Below, one piece after another: positions 17,683 through 26,306 of a stretch of 64,000 nucleotides of DNA. The notes below the pieces were generated by a model. That model saw nothing but the letters and a program-made list of their open reading frames with translations, was not told where the DNA came from and made no database searches. The stretch is from Amycolatopsis solani (lineage in GTDB: Bacteria > Actinomycetota > Actinomycetes > Mycobacteriales > Pseudonocardiaceae), in NCBI RefSeq assembly GCF_033441515.1, contig NZ_JAWQJT010000002.1, positions 2,294,001-2,358,000 of the forward strand, in the 5' to 3' direction. A program made the position numbers and the translations under genes. Every line of letters starts with the position of its first letter. Positions within the stretch are counted from its first letter, which is position 1.

Positions 17683-20397
17683 TCAGCGCACCGTGTCGAG
17701 GGGCGTGTCGAGGGGCGTGTCGCGCAGCTGGCGGCGTGAGCTGATGCCGAGCTTGCCGAACACCTTGCGCAGGTGCCATTCCACCGTGCGGGGGCTGAGG
17801 AAGAGCCGCGTGCCGATCTCCGGGTTGGACCACCCTTCGCGGGCCAGGCGCGCGATCTGGGACTCCTGCGCGGTCAGCCCCTCCGTGGTCCCGGCCGTCC
17901 GCTTGCGCGCGGTTTCGCCGGTCGCCAGCAGCTCGCGGCGGGCGCGCTCGGCGAACGCCTCGAGGCCCATCGACGACGTCATGGTGTGCGCGGTGCGCAG
18001 GTGCTCCCGAGCGTCGGCACGGCGGCCCTCGCGGCGGAGCCATTCGCCGAACAGCAGGTGGCCGCGGGCCAGCTCGACCCGCAGCGGCGTGTCGGCGAGC
18101 AGGGCGATCGAGGCGCGGTAGCACTCTTCCGGGGTGTCGCCGGCCAGTGCGCGCGCCCGGGCTTCGAGCGCCCGCGGCCACGCCGCCGGGGTGGCGCGGG
18201 CTCGCTCGGCCAGCCGGTCCAGTGCCTCGGCGACGAGGGCGTCGTCTCCCGTGCGCGACGCCGCTTCGGCCAGCTCGGCGGTGGCCAGTGCCTGGTGGCC
18301 GACGACGTCGGCGGCGAAGACCCGGCGGGCCGCGTCGCGGGCGGTGTCGTGGCGGCCGAGACCGTTGGCGAGCACGGCGTGCGCGTAGTCGGCGAAGCGC
18401 ACGACCCGGCCCTGGCCCCGCTCGGCCGCCTCCGCCGCCGCGGTGGTGATGGCCGTGGTCTCGCGGCCGCGCAGGGCGGCGAGCAGGATCGCGGAGTACC
18501 CGACGGGCCGGCCGCCGGTGATCCCGGCGAGCAGGCGGTCCTCTTCGACCAGCGCCTCGGCCGCGGTCAGGTCGCCGGCCAGCAGGTCGTGGTTGGCGAG
18601 GAAGTTGACGGCGAACTGCACCTGGACCAGCGCGCCGCTCTCGCGGGCCAGCCGGACCTGGCGTTCGGCGAACGCGCGGCCGGCGGCGTAGTCGAGCACC
18701 TCCGTCGCGAGGGTGCCGCCGGCCCGGTTGCCCAGCAGCCACAGCGCCTCTTCGCGCCCGGTGTCCAGCGCGCGGACCGCGTCGATCGCCTTGGTCAGCA
18801 ACGGCGCCGCGGCCGGGTAGCCGTCCGTGAGCCGGGTCGCGAAGGCGTCCAGCACGAGGTCGGCGACGGCCGGCTCGGGCGCGGCCGGGGCCGTGCGCGC
18901 TCGCTTCGCGGCTTCGACGACGCCGGAGCCCGCCCACACCGCGGCGCCCAGCGCCTCCAGGTACGTCTCGCGGGCCGCGGCGCCGTCGAGCCGGCCGGCC
19001 GCGTGCAGCAGCAGCGCCGCCGCGTCGCCGCCACGCCGCTGGTCGAACGCGATCTGCCCGCGCAGCCGCTCGCCTTCGGCGTCCCGTGCGGGATCCGGCG
19101 GTCCCGCCCCGGCCGCGCCCAGCAGGCCCAGCGCCGCTTCGAGCGCACCCGCGGCGTGTTTCGCCCGGGCCGCCGCGAGTTCGCGCCGGGCCCGCCGGGC
19201 CGGGTCCGGGGTGAGCGTGGCCGCCTGTTCGAGCAGCGCCGCGGCGGCGGCCGGGCCACCGCGGGCGCGGGCCCGCCCGGCCGAGCGTTCGAGGTCGGCG
19301 GCGACATCTTCGTCGGGGGCGACGGTCGCCCGCGCGCGGTGCCAGGCCCGCCGGTCCGGGTCGAGCGCGGGATCGGTGACCGCGGCCAGCGCGCGGTGCG
19401 CTTCCTGCCGGTCGTGCGGGGACGCCGAGCGGTAGACCGCCGACCGCACCAGCGGGTGGCGGAAGCGGACCCGCGGGCCGAACTCGATCAGCCCGGTCGC
19501 CTCGGCCGCGGCCGCCGGGTCGGCACCGAGACCGAGCTCGCCGGCCGCGCGCCACAGCAGGGTGGCGTCGCCGAGCGGCTCCGCGGCGGCGGTCAGCAGC
19601 AGCCGCCGGGTGTCCGGCGGCAGCGGCTCCACCTGCTGCAGGAAGCACCGTTCGAGGCGGCCCGCCAGCGCGTCGCCGTCCGGCCGCAGGAGCCCGTCGG
19701 CCTGTTCGGCGGCGGTCCAGAACCGGGGCAGCTCGACCAGGGCGAGCGGGTTGCCGTGCGTCTCGGCGATGATCCGGTCGCGGACCCGGCTGTCCAGCGG
19801 GCCGGTGAGCACCGAGTCCAGCAGCGTGCCGGCCGCCGCTTCGCCGAGACCGCCGACGACGAGCTCCGGCAGCCCGGTCAGGTCCGGCTCGTCCGCCGGT
19901 TCGCGCACGGCGACGACGAGGGCGATCGGCTCGGCCAGCAGCCGCCGCGCGACGAACGCGAGCGTTTGCGCGGACACCCGGTCGAGCCACTGGGCGTCGT
20001 CGACCAGGCAGACCAGGGGCTGGTCTTCGGCGACCGCGGCGAGCAGCGTGAGCACCGCCAGCCCGACCAGGAAGCGGTCCGGGGGCTCCCCGCCGCTCAG
20101 GCCGAACGCGGTGCCGGCCGCGGCCCGCTGCGGTCCCGGCAGGTCCGGCAGCCGGTCGAGGAAGGGGGCGCAGAGCTGCTGCAGGCCCGCGTACGGCAGC
20201 TCGCGCTCGGCCTCGGCCCCGGCCGCCCGCGCGACCCGGCAGCCCGGCACGCGCCCGGCGACGTGCTCCAGGAGCGCGGTCTTGCCGATCCCGGCTTCGC
20301 CGCGCAGCACCAGCACCCGGCTCCGCCCGGCCCGCGCGGCGGTGAGCGCGTCTTCGAGTGCGGCGACTTCGCCTTCGCGGCCGACCAGCTCCGACAT
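17683..20397 (-). CDS. LAL-type LuxR regulator with AAA ATPase domain
   Basis: 904 residues, typical for the large ATP-binding LuxR (LAL/MalT-like) group. The N-terminal ATPase has Walker A GEAGIGKT (residues 33-40) and a Walker B-like LVCLVDDAQWLD. A long Ala/Leu/Arg-rich helical TPR-like middle follows. The C-terminal LuxR HTH contains LTAQESQIARLAREGWSNPE and RTVEWHLRKVFGKLGI. These proteins activate operons when bound to ATP and an inducer. It lies upstream of devR on the same strand with a 103-bp gap holding a DosR-like box, so the two are probably separate transcripts. Target unknown. Confidence 0.9.
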   Translation of the reverse strand: MSELVGREGEVAALEDALTAARAGRSRVLVLRGEAGIGKTALLEHVAGRVPGCRVARAAGAEAERELPYAGLQQLCAPFLDRLPDLPGPQRAAAGTAFGLSGGEPPDRFLVGLAVLTLLAAVAEDQPLVCLVDDAQWLDRVSAQTLAFVARRLLAEPIALVVAVREPADEPDLTGLPELVVGGLGEAAAGTLLDSVLTGPLDSRVRDRIIAETHGNPLALVELPRFWTAAEQADGLLRPDGDALAGRLERCFLQQVEPLPPDTRRLLLTAAAEPLGDATLLWRAAGELGLGADPAAAAEATGLIEFGPRVRFRHPLVRSAVYRSASPHDRQEAHRALAAVTDPALDPDRRAWHRARATVAPDEDVAADLERSAGRARARGGPAAAAALLEQAATLTPDPARRARRELAAARAKHAAGALEAALGLLGAAGAGPPDPARDAEGERLRGQIAFDQRRGGDAAALLLHAAGRLDGAAARETYLEALGAAVWAGSGVVEAAKRARTAPAAPEPAVADLVLDAFATRLTDGYPAAAPLLTKAIDAVRALDTGREEALWLLGNRAGGTLATEVLDYAAGRAFAERQVRLARESGALVQVQFAVNFLANHDLLAGDLTAAEALVEEDRLLAGITGGRPVGYSAILLAALRGRETTAITTAAAEAAERGQGRVVRFADYAHAVLANGLGRHDTARDAARRVFAADVVGHQALATAELAEAASRTGDDALVAEALDRLAERARATPAAWPRALEARARALAGDTPEECYRASIALLADTPLRVELARGHLLFGEWLRREGRRADAREHLRTAHTMTSSMGLEAFAERARRELLATGETARKRTAGTTEGLTAQESQIARLAREGWSNPEIGTRLFLSPRTVEWHLRKVFGKLGISSRRQLRDTPLDTPLDTVR

Positions 20398-20430
20398 GAC
20401 CTGCGCCCTCCGGGTGTTCGTCCCGGAACC

Positions 20431-21267
20431 CTAGCGCGGCAACCAGGGCACGACCTCCCCGTAACGGACGAGTTCGCCGTAGTGGGCGGGGTCGGTGGGC
20501 CGGAACACGAGGTCCAGGAGCTCGTCCGCGGCTTGGGCGGGACTGGGCGCGTCCCGCACGTCCCACCACAGGGCGGACGTGGGGGTGTTCATCATGCCGG
20601 GGCAGACGGCGGCGAGCAGGATCCCGCGCGCGAGGTCGTCCGCCCGCCGGTGCGCGGCCAGCGTGCGCACGGCCGCGACCTGGCCGATCTTGGACGGGAT
20701 GTTGACGAAGCCCGGCCAGTCACCGGCGCGGGCGCTGCCGTCGGCGACCGCGTCGCGCCAGGCGGCCACGCGCTCGTCTACTTCGTCCAAAGAGGACAGT
20801 CCGGTGAAGTGCCGGTGCAGCGCGGGCGCCAGGTGGTTCAGCGTGCCCAGCGAGCTGGCCACGACGAGGAAGCGGCCGCCGTCGCGAAGCAGCGGCGCGA
20901 AGGCGCGCAGCAGCCGGGTGGTGCCGAAGTTGTTGACCTCGGCGTACTCCCGGACGAACGCGCGCGGGTCGTCGTCGGGGCCGACGCGCATGACGGCGTT
21001 GCCGACCACGACGTCGACGCCGCCGTGCCGTTCCCGCAGCCGCCGCGCGAGACGCGCGGCGGCTTCCGGAGCGGCGACGTCGAGGACTTCGCCGCGGATT
21101 TCGGCGCCGCCGGCGGGCATGGCTTCGACGGCCTGGGCGACGCGTCCGGCGTCGCGGCCGGTGAGGTAGACGGTGTCCGCCGGGGACAGCCGCCGGGCGA
21201 GCCCTTCGACGAGGGCGAGGCCGAGGCCCTGGGTCGCCCCGGTGACGAGGGCGGTTTTCGTGGTCAT
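20431..21267 (-). CDS. SDR-family NAD(P)-dependent oxidoreductase
   Basis: 278 residues. The cofactor motif TGATQGLG is near residues 9-16 (classical TGxxxGxG). NAV is the counterpart of NNAG. A serine at SSLG and a Tyr/Lys pair expected for classical SDR catalysis are not obvious: IPSKIG carries a lysine but no YxxxK. The catalytic site may therefore be modified, as in WW-oxidoreductase-like members. It is divergent from a LysR gene across about 70 bp, which is a likely regulator. Substrate unknown. Confidence 0.82.
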   Translation of the reverse strand: MTTKTALVTGATQGLGLALVEGLARRLSPADTVYLTGRDAGRVAQAVEAMPAGGAEIRGEVLDVAAPEAAARLARRLRERHGGVDVVVGNAVMRVGPDDDPRAFVREYAEVNNFGTTRLLRAFAPLLRDGGRFLVVASSLGTLNHLAPALHRHFTGLSSLDEVDERVAAWRDAVADGSARAGDWPGFVNIPSKIGQVAAVRTLAAHRRADDLARGILLAAVCPGMMNTPTSALWWDVRDAPSPAQAADELLDLVFRPTDPAHYGELVRYGEVVPWLPR

Positions 21268-21337
21268 GACGCCAAGTTAGGAGCGTTTCGGGCATGCGGA
21301 AAGCGAAAGATGCGCAGACCTGGTATGCGTGGACGTC

Positions 21338-22249
21338 ATGGCTTTCTCCGACGCTTCCCTGACCGCGCTGCGGGTGTTCCGCGAAGTCGCCGAGCGGGGG
21401 ACGCTGACGGCCGCGGCCACCGCGCTCGGCTACACGCAGTCCGCGGTCTCGCGGCAGATCGCGTCGCTGGAGCGCGCGGCCGGGGCGCCGTTGCTGGAAC
21501 GCCGCCACGACGGCGTGCGGCTCACCGCGGCCGGACAGATCGTGCTCCGCCGCGCCACCGGCGTCGTCGACCAGCTCGACGCCACCGCGCGCGAACTCGC
21601 CGGACTGCCCGCCGAACGGGGCACGGTCCGGCTCGGCTGGTTCCCGACCGCCGGCGCCGAGCTGGTCCCGCGCGCGCTGACGGCCCTGCGGCGCAGCGAC
21701 CCGGCGATCACCGTGCTCAGCCGCGAAGGCGGCACCCCGGCGCTGGTCCGCGCCCTGCGCGCGGGCACGCTCGACGTCGCCCTGCTGGCCTCGGCGCCGC
21801 CGTTCCGCCCGCCCGACACCGAAACCCCGGCGCTGACGGTGCACACCCTGGCCGAGCGCAGCCTGCGCGTCGCGGTGCCCACCGACGACCCGCTCGCGCG
21901 ACGGAGTTACATCGACGTGGCGGACCTGCGCGGCCGCCGCTGGATCGCGGGCCCGGGCGACGACCGGACGCTGGGCGTGTGGCCGGGCCTGGACGAGCGG
22001 CCGGAGATCGCGCACACCGCCCGCGACTGGCTGGCCAAGCTCCACCTGGTGGCCGCCGGCTGCGGCATCACAACGGTACCGGGCTCGATCGGCCCGGTGG
22101 CCCCACCCGGCGTGCGCGTACTCCCGGTGCGGGGCGGGCCGGGAGAACGGCGGCGCTTGCTGCTGGCGCACTTGCCGCGACGACTGCCGGAACCGGCGGC
22201 CCGGGTAGCGGCTGCGTTGCGCGCGGCCGCCGTGGCGACGGAACCCTGA
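21338..22249 (+). CDS. LysR-family transcriptional regulator
   Basis: 303 residues. The N-terminal winged HTH contains RVFREVAERGTLTAAATALG and YTQSAVSRQIASLE; the effector domain starts near residue 88 (GTVRLGWFPT). ATG 21,338 is preferred over GTG 21,329 because the HTH starts soon after. It is divergent from the SDR gene, its most likely target. A perfect 22-bp hairpin follows its stop by 18 bp and may terminate transcription. Confidence 0.9.
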   Translation: MAFSDASLTALRVFREVAERGTLTAAATALGYTQSAVSRQIASLERAAGAPLLERRHDGVRLTAAGQIVLRRATGVVDQLDATARELAGLPAERGTVRLGWFPTAGAELVPRALTALRRSDPAITVLSREGGTPALVRALRAGTLDVALLASAPPFRPPDTETPALTVHTLAERSLRVAVPTDDPLARRSYIDVADLRGRRWIAGPGDDRTLGVWPGLDERPEIAHTARDWLAKLHLVAAGCGITTVPGSIGPVAPPGVRVLPVRGGPGERRRLLLAHLPRRLPEPAARVAAALRAAAVATEP

Positions 22250-22267
22250 CGGCGGCCGGGAATGCGC

Positions 22268-22314
22268 CCCAATGTGGCGTTCGGTGCGTCTGACGCACCG
22301 AACGCCACATTGGG
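22268..22314. repeat. CCCAATGTGGCGTT hairpin repeat, locus 2 (perfect)
   Basis: Arms 22,268-22,289 and 22,293-22,314 are perfectly complementary over 22 bp with a 3-base loop (CTG). A further inverted arm (ACGCACCGAACGCCACATT) follows up to the left end of the IS. It lies directly after a LysR gene and could act as a terminator. Confidence 0.9.
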
Positions 22315-22341
22315 TGCGCTGGACGCACCGAACGCCACATT

Positions 22342-23422
22342 GGGGTTGTTTCATCGTGGTTGTGGCTGGTCGGGGCGGTGAGAGCGAGCCAATCAGGTTG
22401 TGCCGGGAGGAAGTGACGCCGGGACCGGCGTGGTGGCCCCGGACATAGGTGAAGCCCTCGGCAAGATCGAGATGTGAGTCAACAACCCGCCGAGGGCTTC
22501 GACCCCATTTCTTACCAGGTCACCCTCCCGCTCTCATCCTCGACCCTGCAGATGGTCGCCGGGCTGATCCGTTCCCACCGGTGCCGGTTGCGGTCCCGCT
22601 GGCGCAAAGCCACCCCCGCCGAGCAGGCCCTGGTCGTGCTGGCGGTGCTGCGCCACGACCCGCGCCTGGCTCATCTCGGGGCCGGTATGGGCGTGTCGGC
22701 ATCCACGGTCCGGCGGTGGGTGCTGGAGGTCATCGCCTTGCTCGCCGCCCGCGCGGCACGCCTGAACCGTGTCCTGCGCCGCCTGGCCGCCCAGGGCGCG
22801 GCGGTGGTGTTGGTGGACGGCACCTTGATCCGGACCCGTCGCCGCACCGGAAAAGCCAACCGGGCCCATTACAGCGGCAAACACAAACAGCACGGCCTGG
22901 TCGTACTGGCCCTGACCGACGAGGACGGCCGGTTGTTGTGGATATCGGCGGCGGTGCCGGGCAAGACCGCCGATATCACCGCTGCTCGCCGGCTGCGGAT
23001 CCGGGAACACCTGCATGCCCACGACCTGACCCCGGTTGGGGACAAGGGCTTTCAGGGCTGGCACAAAGACGTCCGCGCCACCAAGCACTGTGGTGTCTGC
23101 GAGGGGGCGTGTGGGCAGGTGGTGCTGACTCCGTATAAGGCTGAAGCGAAGCGGCCGTTGAGCAAGGCGCAGAAGCAGGCGAATGCGGTGTTCGCGGCAA
23201 TGCGGTGCGCGGTGGAGGGCGGCTTCGCCGCCCTCAAAGCCTGGCGGGTCCTGGACAAACTCCGCCTGGCACCCCGTCATGCCACGACGTTGCTGCGGGC
23301 TCTGCTCGTGCTGACCCAGCACGAGCAGAGCGTCCGCGACGGTGCCCTGCCTGATCCCGCGTGAGCGTTACCAGACCCGGTCAACCCATCGTGACCAGCA
23401 CAAACCACGATGAAACAACCCC
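22342..23422 (+). mobile_element. IS5-family insertion sequence, ISL2 group, intact
   Basis: 1081 bp with terminal inverted repeats whose outer 20 bases are identical: the left end at 22,342-22,361 (GGGGTTGTTTCATCGTGGTT) and the right end as its complement at 23,403-23,422. ATT flanks both ends, a 3-bp target duplication of the ANT type characteristic of the ISL2 group. The element split a CCCAATGTGGCG-type hairpin: the half-arm GCCACATT is on the left and ATTGGGGCG on the right. One transposase gene is inside and undamaged, so the element may be active. Confidence 0.88.
22474..23364 (+). CDS. IS5-family (ISL2 group) DDE transposase
   Basis: 296 residues. The N-terminal helix-turn-helix (about 48-85, with GVSASTVRRWVLEV) is followed by a DDE nuclease domain: Asp115 in VLVDGT, Asp190 in TPVGDKGFQG and Glu248 in CAVEGGFAALK. 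A KHCGVCEGACG cysteine cluster lies at about 204-213. GTG 22,474 is the first start inside the left end. The frame is intact, with no stop or frameshift, consistent with a functional transposase. Confidence 0.93.
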   Translation: MSQQPAEGFDPISYQVTLPLSSSTLQMVAGLIRSHRCRLRSRWRKATPAEQALVVLAVLRHDPRLAHLGAGMGVSASTVRRWVLEVIALLAARAARLNRVLRRLAAQGAAVVLVDGTLIRTRRRTGKANRAHYSGKHKQHGLVVLALTDEDGRLLWISAAVPGKTADITAARRLRIREHLHAHDLTPVGDKGFQGWHKDVRATKHCGVCEGACGQVVLTPYKAEAKRPLSKAQKQANAVFAAMRCAVEGGFAALKAWRVLDKLRLAPRHATTLLRALLVLTQHEQSVRDGALPDPA

Positions 23423-23479
23423 ATTGGGGCGCTCTCCGGGAGTGCCAATCGACTTGCGCCGCGCGGCACCGAGCAGGGC

Positions 23480-23870
23480 TGGGCCGCCGCGGCGGCCAGG
23501 CCAGGGCCGGAGCCGGGGTCGGGGCTGGGCCGCCGCAGCAGCCGGGCCGGGCCGGGCCGGGCCGGGCCGAGGCCAGTCCGCGGCCGGGGTCAGGGTCTGG
23601 GCTGGGCCGCCGCAGCAGCCGGACCGGGCCGGGCTCGGGCCGGCCGCAGCCGGGCCGGGCTCAGGGCCGGGGTCAGGGCTGGGCCGCCACCGCAGTTGGG
23701 CCGCCGCCAAGGCCAAGGCCAAGGCCGGGGCCGGGGCGGGGCCGGGGCGGGGCCGGGCCGGGCCGAGGCTGGGGCCGAGTCGGGACCGGAACCGGGCCGC
23801 CGCCGGGACCCGGCTGGGGCCGGGGCGCCGCCCCGGCTGGGCTGGGCTGGGCCTCGAACGGGTCACGACC
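23480..23870. repeat. G-rich low-complexity tract (GGGCC/GGGGCC repeats)
   Basis: About 390 bp of plus-strand runs such as GGGCCGGGCC, GGCCGGGGCGGGGCC and AAGGCCAAGGCC, with frequent GGG and GGGG spaced by 2-6 bases. Long open frames here are repetitive (PGPGP or GAGAG) and not credible genes. It lies between the right end of the IS and the last gene of the CIS operon, and could form G-quadruplexes or stop transcription leaving that operon. Confidence 0.8.
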
Positions 23871-23929
23871 GGCAGCATCCCGGCCCGCCGCCGCGATACC
23901 TGCGCCACGGCACCGAGGTCCGATCAGGC

Positions 23930-24226
23930 TCAGCAACCCGGGCAGGCTTCCTTCTTCGGCACTGCCATCGGTACCACCCGCATGGCCGCCCCGGCCATCG
24001 CCGCATTGCCCACTCGGTCCTGGCCCGCCGCCAGCGTCGACGCCAAATGGGATGGGACCGTCTTCGCGTTGCCGTCCATCGCTGTCTTCGCGGCCTGTGC
24101 GTTGCCGATCACCGCCGGGACCAGGACCAGCTTCTGGTGCCCGCGGTCCGCGGCCGCGGCCGTGCGGAGTTCCTGGGCGGTGACCGGTGGGGTGGGTTTC
24201 GTCTGCGGGGGCATCAGTTCAGGCAT
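23930..24226 (-). CDS. Small Ala-rich protein, last gene of CIS operon
   Basis: 98 residues, start MPELMPPQTKP, end KKEACPGC. The body is Ala/Val/Met-rich with about seven regularly spaced aliphatic stretches (KLVLVPAVIGNA, GNAAMAGAAMRVVP) and no signal peptide or long membrane helix. Its ATG lies inside the last codons of the AAA+ ATPase gene (8-base overlap), so translation is coupled. I do not recognise the family. The C-terminal CPGC pair could bind metal or form a disulfide. It could be a CIS accessory protein or cargo, but this is inference from position. Confidence 0.6.
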   Translation of the reverse strand: MPELMPPQTKPTPPVTAQELRTAAAADRGHQKLVLVPAVIGNAQAAKTAMDGNAKTVPSHLASTLAAGQDRVGNAAMAGAAMRVVPMAVPKKEACPGC

Positions 24227-26306
24227 GCGCACTCCCGTTGTCCGTCAGGAGTTCAGCGTACCGGCCCAGCTCCGCCGGGCGGAACAGCCGCGCCTCGCGC
24301 TGGAACTGCCGGGATACGCCGCGGACCACGTGGCGCATCCCGATGGCCGCACTCCGCGCGTCGGCGGCCGCCAGTGCTGCCGTGCGGGCCGCCGATGTGA
24401 TGCCCGCGCCCGTCATGTCCAAGCGGCACAACACGTCCACGTCGACGTCCGGGGCCAGCGGGGCCTCCGGGGGGAACGCCAGGAGCCACAGGCGGCGGCG
24501 CTCCGCCGCGCTCGGGCGGGGGAAGTGGACCACGAAGTGGAACCTGCGGGTGAACGCCGGGTCGATGTTCTCCTTGAGGTTGCTCGTCAGGATGATCAGG
24601 CCGTCGCTCGATTCCAGGCGCTGCAACAGGTAGCCGACCTCCAGGTTGGCGTACCGGTCGGTGCCCTGCTTGACCTCGCCGCGTTTGCCGAACAGGGCGT
24701 CCGCCTCGTCGAACAGCAGGACCGCGTGGCTGTCCTCCGCCTGGCGGAACACCGCCTCCATGTTCTTCTCGGTCTCCCCCACCCACTTCGACACCACCTG
24801 CGCCAGGTCCACCTTCAGCAGCTCCAGGCCCAGGATCCCGGTGACGACCTCCGCCGACATCGTCTTGCCCGTGCCCGGCTCGCCGGTGAACAGCGCCTTG
24901 ACGCCGCCGGTCGTCGTCTTGCGGGCGAAGCCCCACGCCTCCGCGATGCGGGGCCACGCGCGGAACGCCGACGCGATTTCGGTGATCTGGGCCATCTGCG
25001 CGTCCGGCAGGACCAGGTCCGCCGTCCCCCGGCGCGGGATGATCGACTGCACCGCGCCGCTCGTGCGGCCGCGGGTCACCGTGGCGATCGCGGGCTCGAC
25101 GTGGTCGGTGATCGGGTGGCCGGCCCCCGACAGCCGGGCGCCGGTGTCGGCGACCGCGGCCACCGCGCGGAGTTCGCCGCCGCTCATGCGGTAGCGGGCG
25201 GCCAGGTCCGCCAGCACGTCCTCGCCCAGCACCGGGAACGCCGACGACCACATCGCGCGCCGTTCCGGGTAGCCCGGGGCCGGGATCGTCACTTCCGCGT
25301 AGGTGCGCGCGGCCAGCAGCCGGGGCGGGCGCCACGGGGTCGCGCCGGTCAGGCACAGCGGCACGCCCGAGCTCACCCACGGCTCGTCGGACGGCGCCTC
25401 GAGGCCGTCGGTCGGCAGCCACAGGATCGCGTCCAGGGCCGCCGCGGTCCGCAGGTCGTGCGCGACGTCCGCGGTCACGCGGCGCAGGGGACGGCCGGCC
25501 ACGGCCGCCAGTGCCTGGGCGGCGTCGAGCTGGCTGTCGGCGGGACAGCCCCACAGGCCGACCACGTCGACGTCGCCGGCGGCCAGCGCGCGCCCGAGCG
25601 TGGCGAGCCGCTCGGCCGCCAGGTACGGGGACGCCACCGGCCGCTCCGGCCGGGCGACCTCACCGGGGTCGTGGCCGAGGACCCCGAGGTCGCCGCCCCA
25701 GCCCATCAGGTACTCGAACACGCCGCCGCCGAGGGTCAGCTCCTGGGCGAGCTCGGTCGGCGCTTCGCCGTACGCACGCACCAGGCCGTAGCGGCGCAGC
25801 CGGCCCGCGGACCCCAGCGCGCGGCGCAGGGCCAGCCGGTCCGCCGGCGTTTCCGCGACCACCGCGAGCAGCAGCTCCACGCACGGGGCCCGCCGGTTGA
25901 GGTTGTCCACGACGTACGCGTAGACGCGCTCGTAGCCGGGGTCCAGCTCCGGCGCGGCCACCAGCAGCAGCGCGTCCTGCTCGTCCCGGGACAGGCCGTA
26001 GCGCGTCGCGAGGGCGTCCAGCGGGAGCGTCACACCGCGCGCCGCGGCCAGCCGCCGGAGGTGCAGCTCGGACTCCGGCGCCGGCCGGGCCGGGGACACC
26101 GGCTCGGTCATCCCGGCCGCGAACGCGTCCACGCGGTCGAGCAGCGCGTCCACCTGCTCGTCGGTCACGCAGAACGGCGTCAGGTCCGGGCGCGTCAGCA
26201 ACGCCGCGGCCTCGGCCTGCCGCGCGACGGCGCCGCGCAGCGCGTGGTGCAGCTCCGCCAGGCGCACCCGCAGGTGCTCGGCCGCCGGCCCGCTCACGTC
26301 AGCCAC
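24219..26306 (-). CDS. AAA+ ATPase of the contractile injection system (Afp15-like)
   Basis: 695 residues. An N-terminal helical/winged region (about 60-200, with GLSRDEQDALLLVAAPELD) precedes a degenerate and then a functional AAA+ module: Walker A GEPGTGKT near residue 470, Walker B VLLFDEADALF near 530, sensor ILTSNL and arginine-finger region FTRRFHF. Such ATPases are a hallmark of extracellular-type CIS (Afp15 in the antifeeding prophage) and are thought to act in assembly; they differ from ClpV of type VI secretion. It overlaps the tape-measure candidate upstream by 8 bp and the small gene downstream. Confidence 0.88.
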   Translation of the reverse strand: MADVSGPAAEHLRVRLAELHHALRGAVARQAEAAALLTRPDLTPFCVTDEQVDALLDRVDAFAAGMTEPVSPARPAPESELHLRRLAAARGVTLPLDALATRYGLSRDEQDALLLVAAPELDPGYERVYAYVVDNLNRRAPCVELLLAVVAETPADRLALRRALGSAGRLRRYGLVRAYGEAPTELAQELTLGGGVFEYLMGWGGDLGVLGHDPGEVARPERPVASPYLAAERLATLGRALAAGDVDVVGLWGCPADSQLDAAQALAAVAGRPLRRVTADVAHDLRTAAALDAILWLPTDGLEAPSDEPWVSSGVPLCLTGATPWRPPRLLAARTYAEVTIPAPGYPERRAMWSSAFPVLGEDVLADLAARYRMSGGELRAVAAVADTGARLSGAGHPITDHVEPAIATVTRGRTSGAVQSIIPRRGTADLVLPDAQMAQITEIASAFRAWPRIAEAWGFARKTTTGGVKALFTGEPGTGKTMSAEVVTGILGLELLKVDLAQVVSKWVGETEKNMEAVFRQAEDSHAVLLFDEADALFGKRGEVKQGTDRYANLEVGYLLQRLESSDGLIILTSNLKENIDPAFTRRFHFVVHFPRPSAAERRRLWLLAFPPEAPLAPDVDVDVLCRLDMTGAGITSAARTAALAAADARSAAIGMRHVVRGVSRQFQREARLFRPAELGRYAELLTDNGSAHA

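Noticed and set aside
17773..22293. Very long plus-strand open frame opposite the LAL, SDR and LysR region
   Set aside because: It is an antisense by-product of high GC codon use; composition is Gly/Arg/Ala-rich with no family motif, and real genes lie on the other frames.
23381..23908. Pro/Gly-rich minus-strand frame in the G-rich tract
   Set aside because: Low-complexity translation of repeats; it also crosses the IS right end, so it cannot be an old gene.
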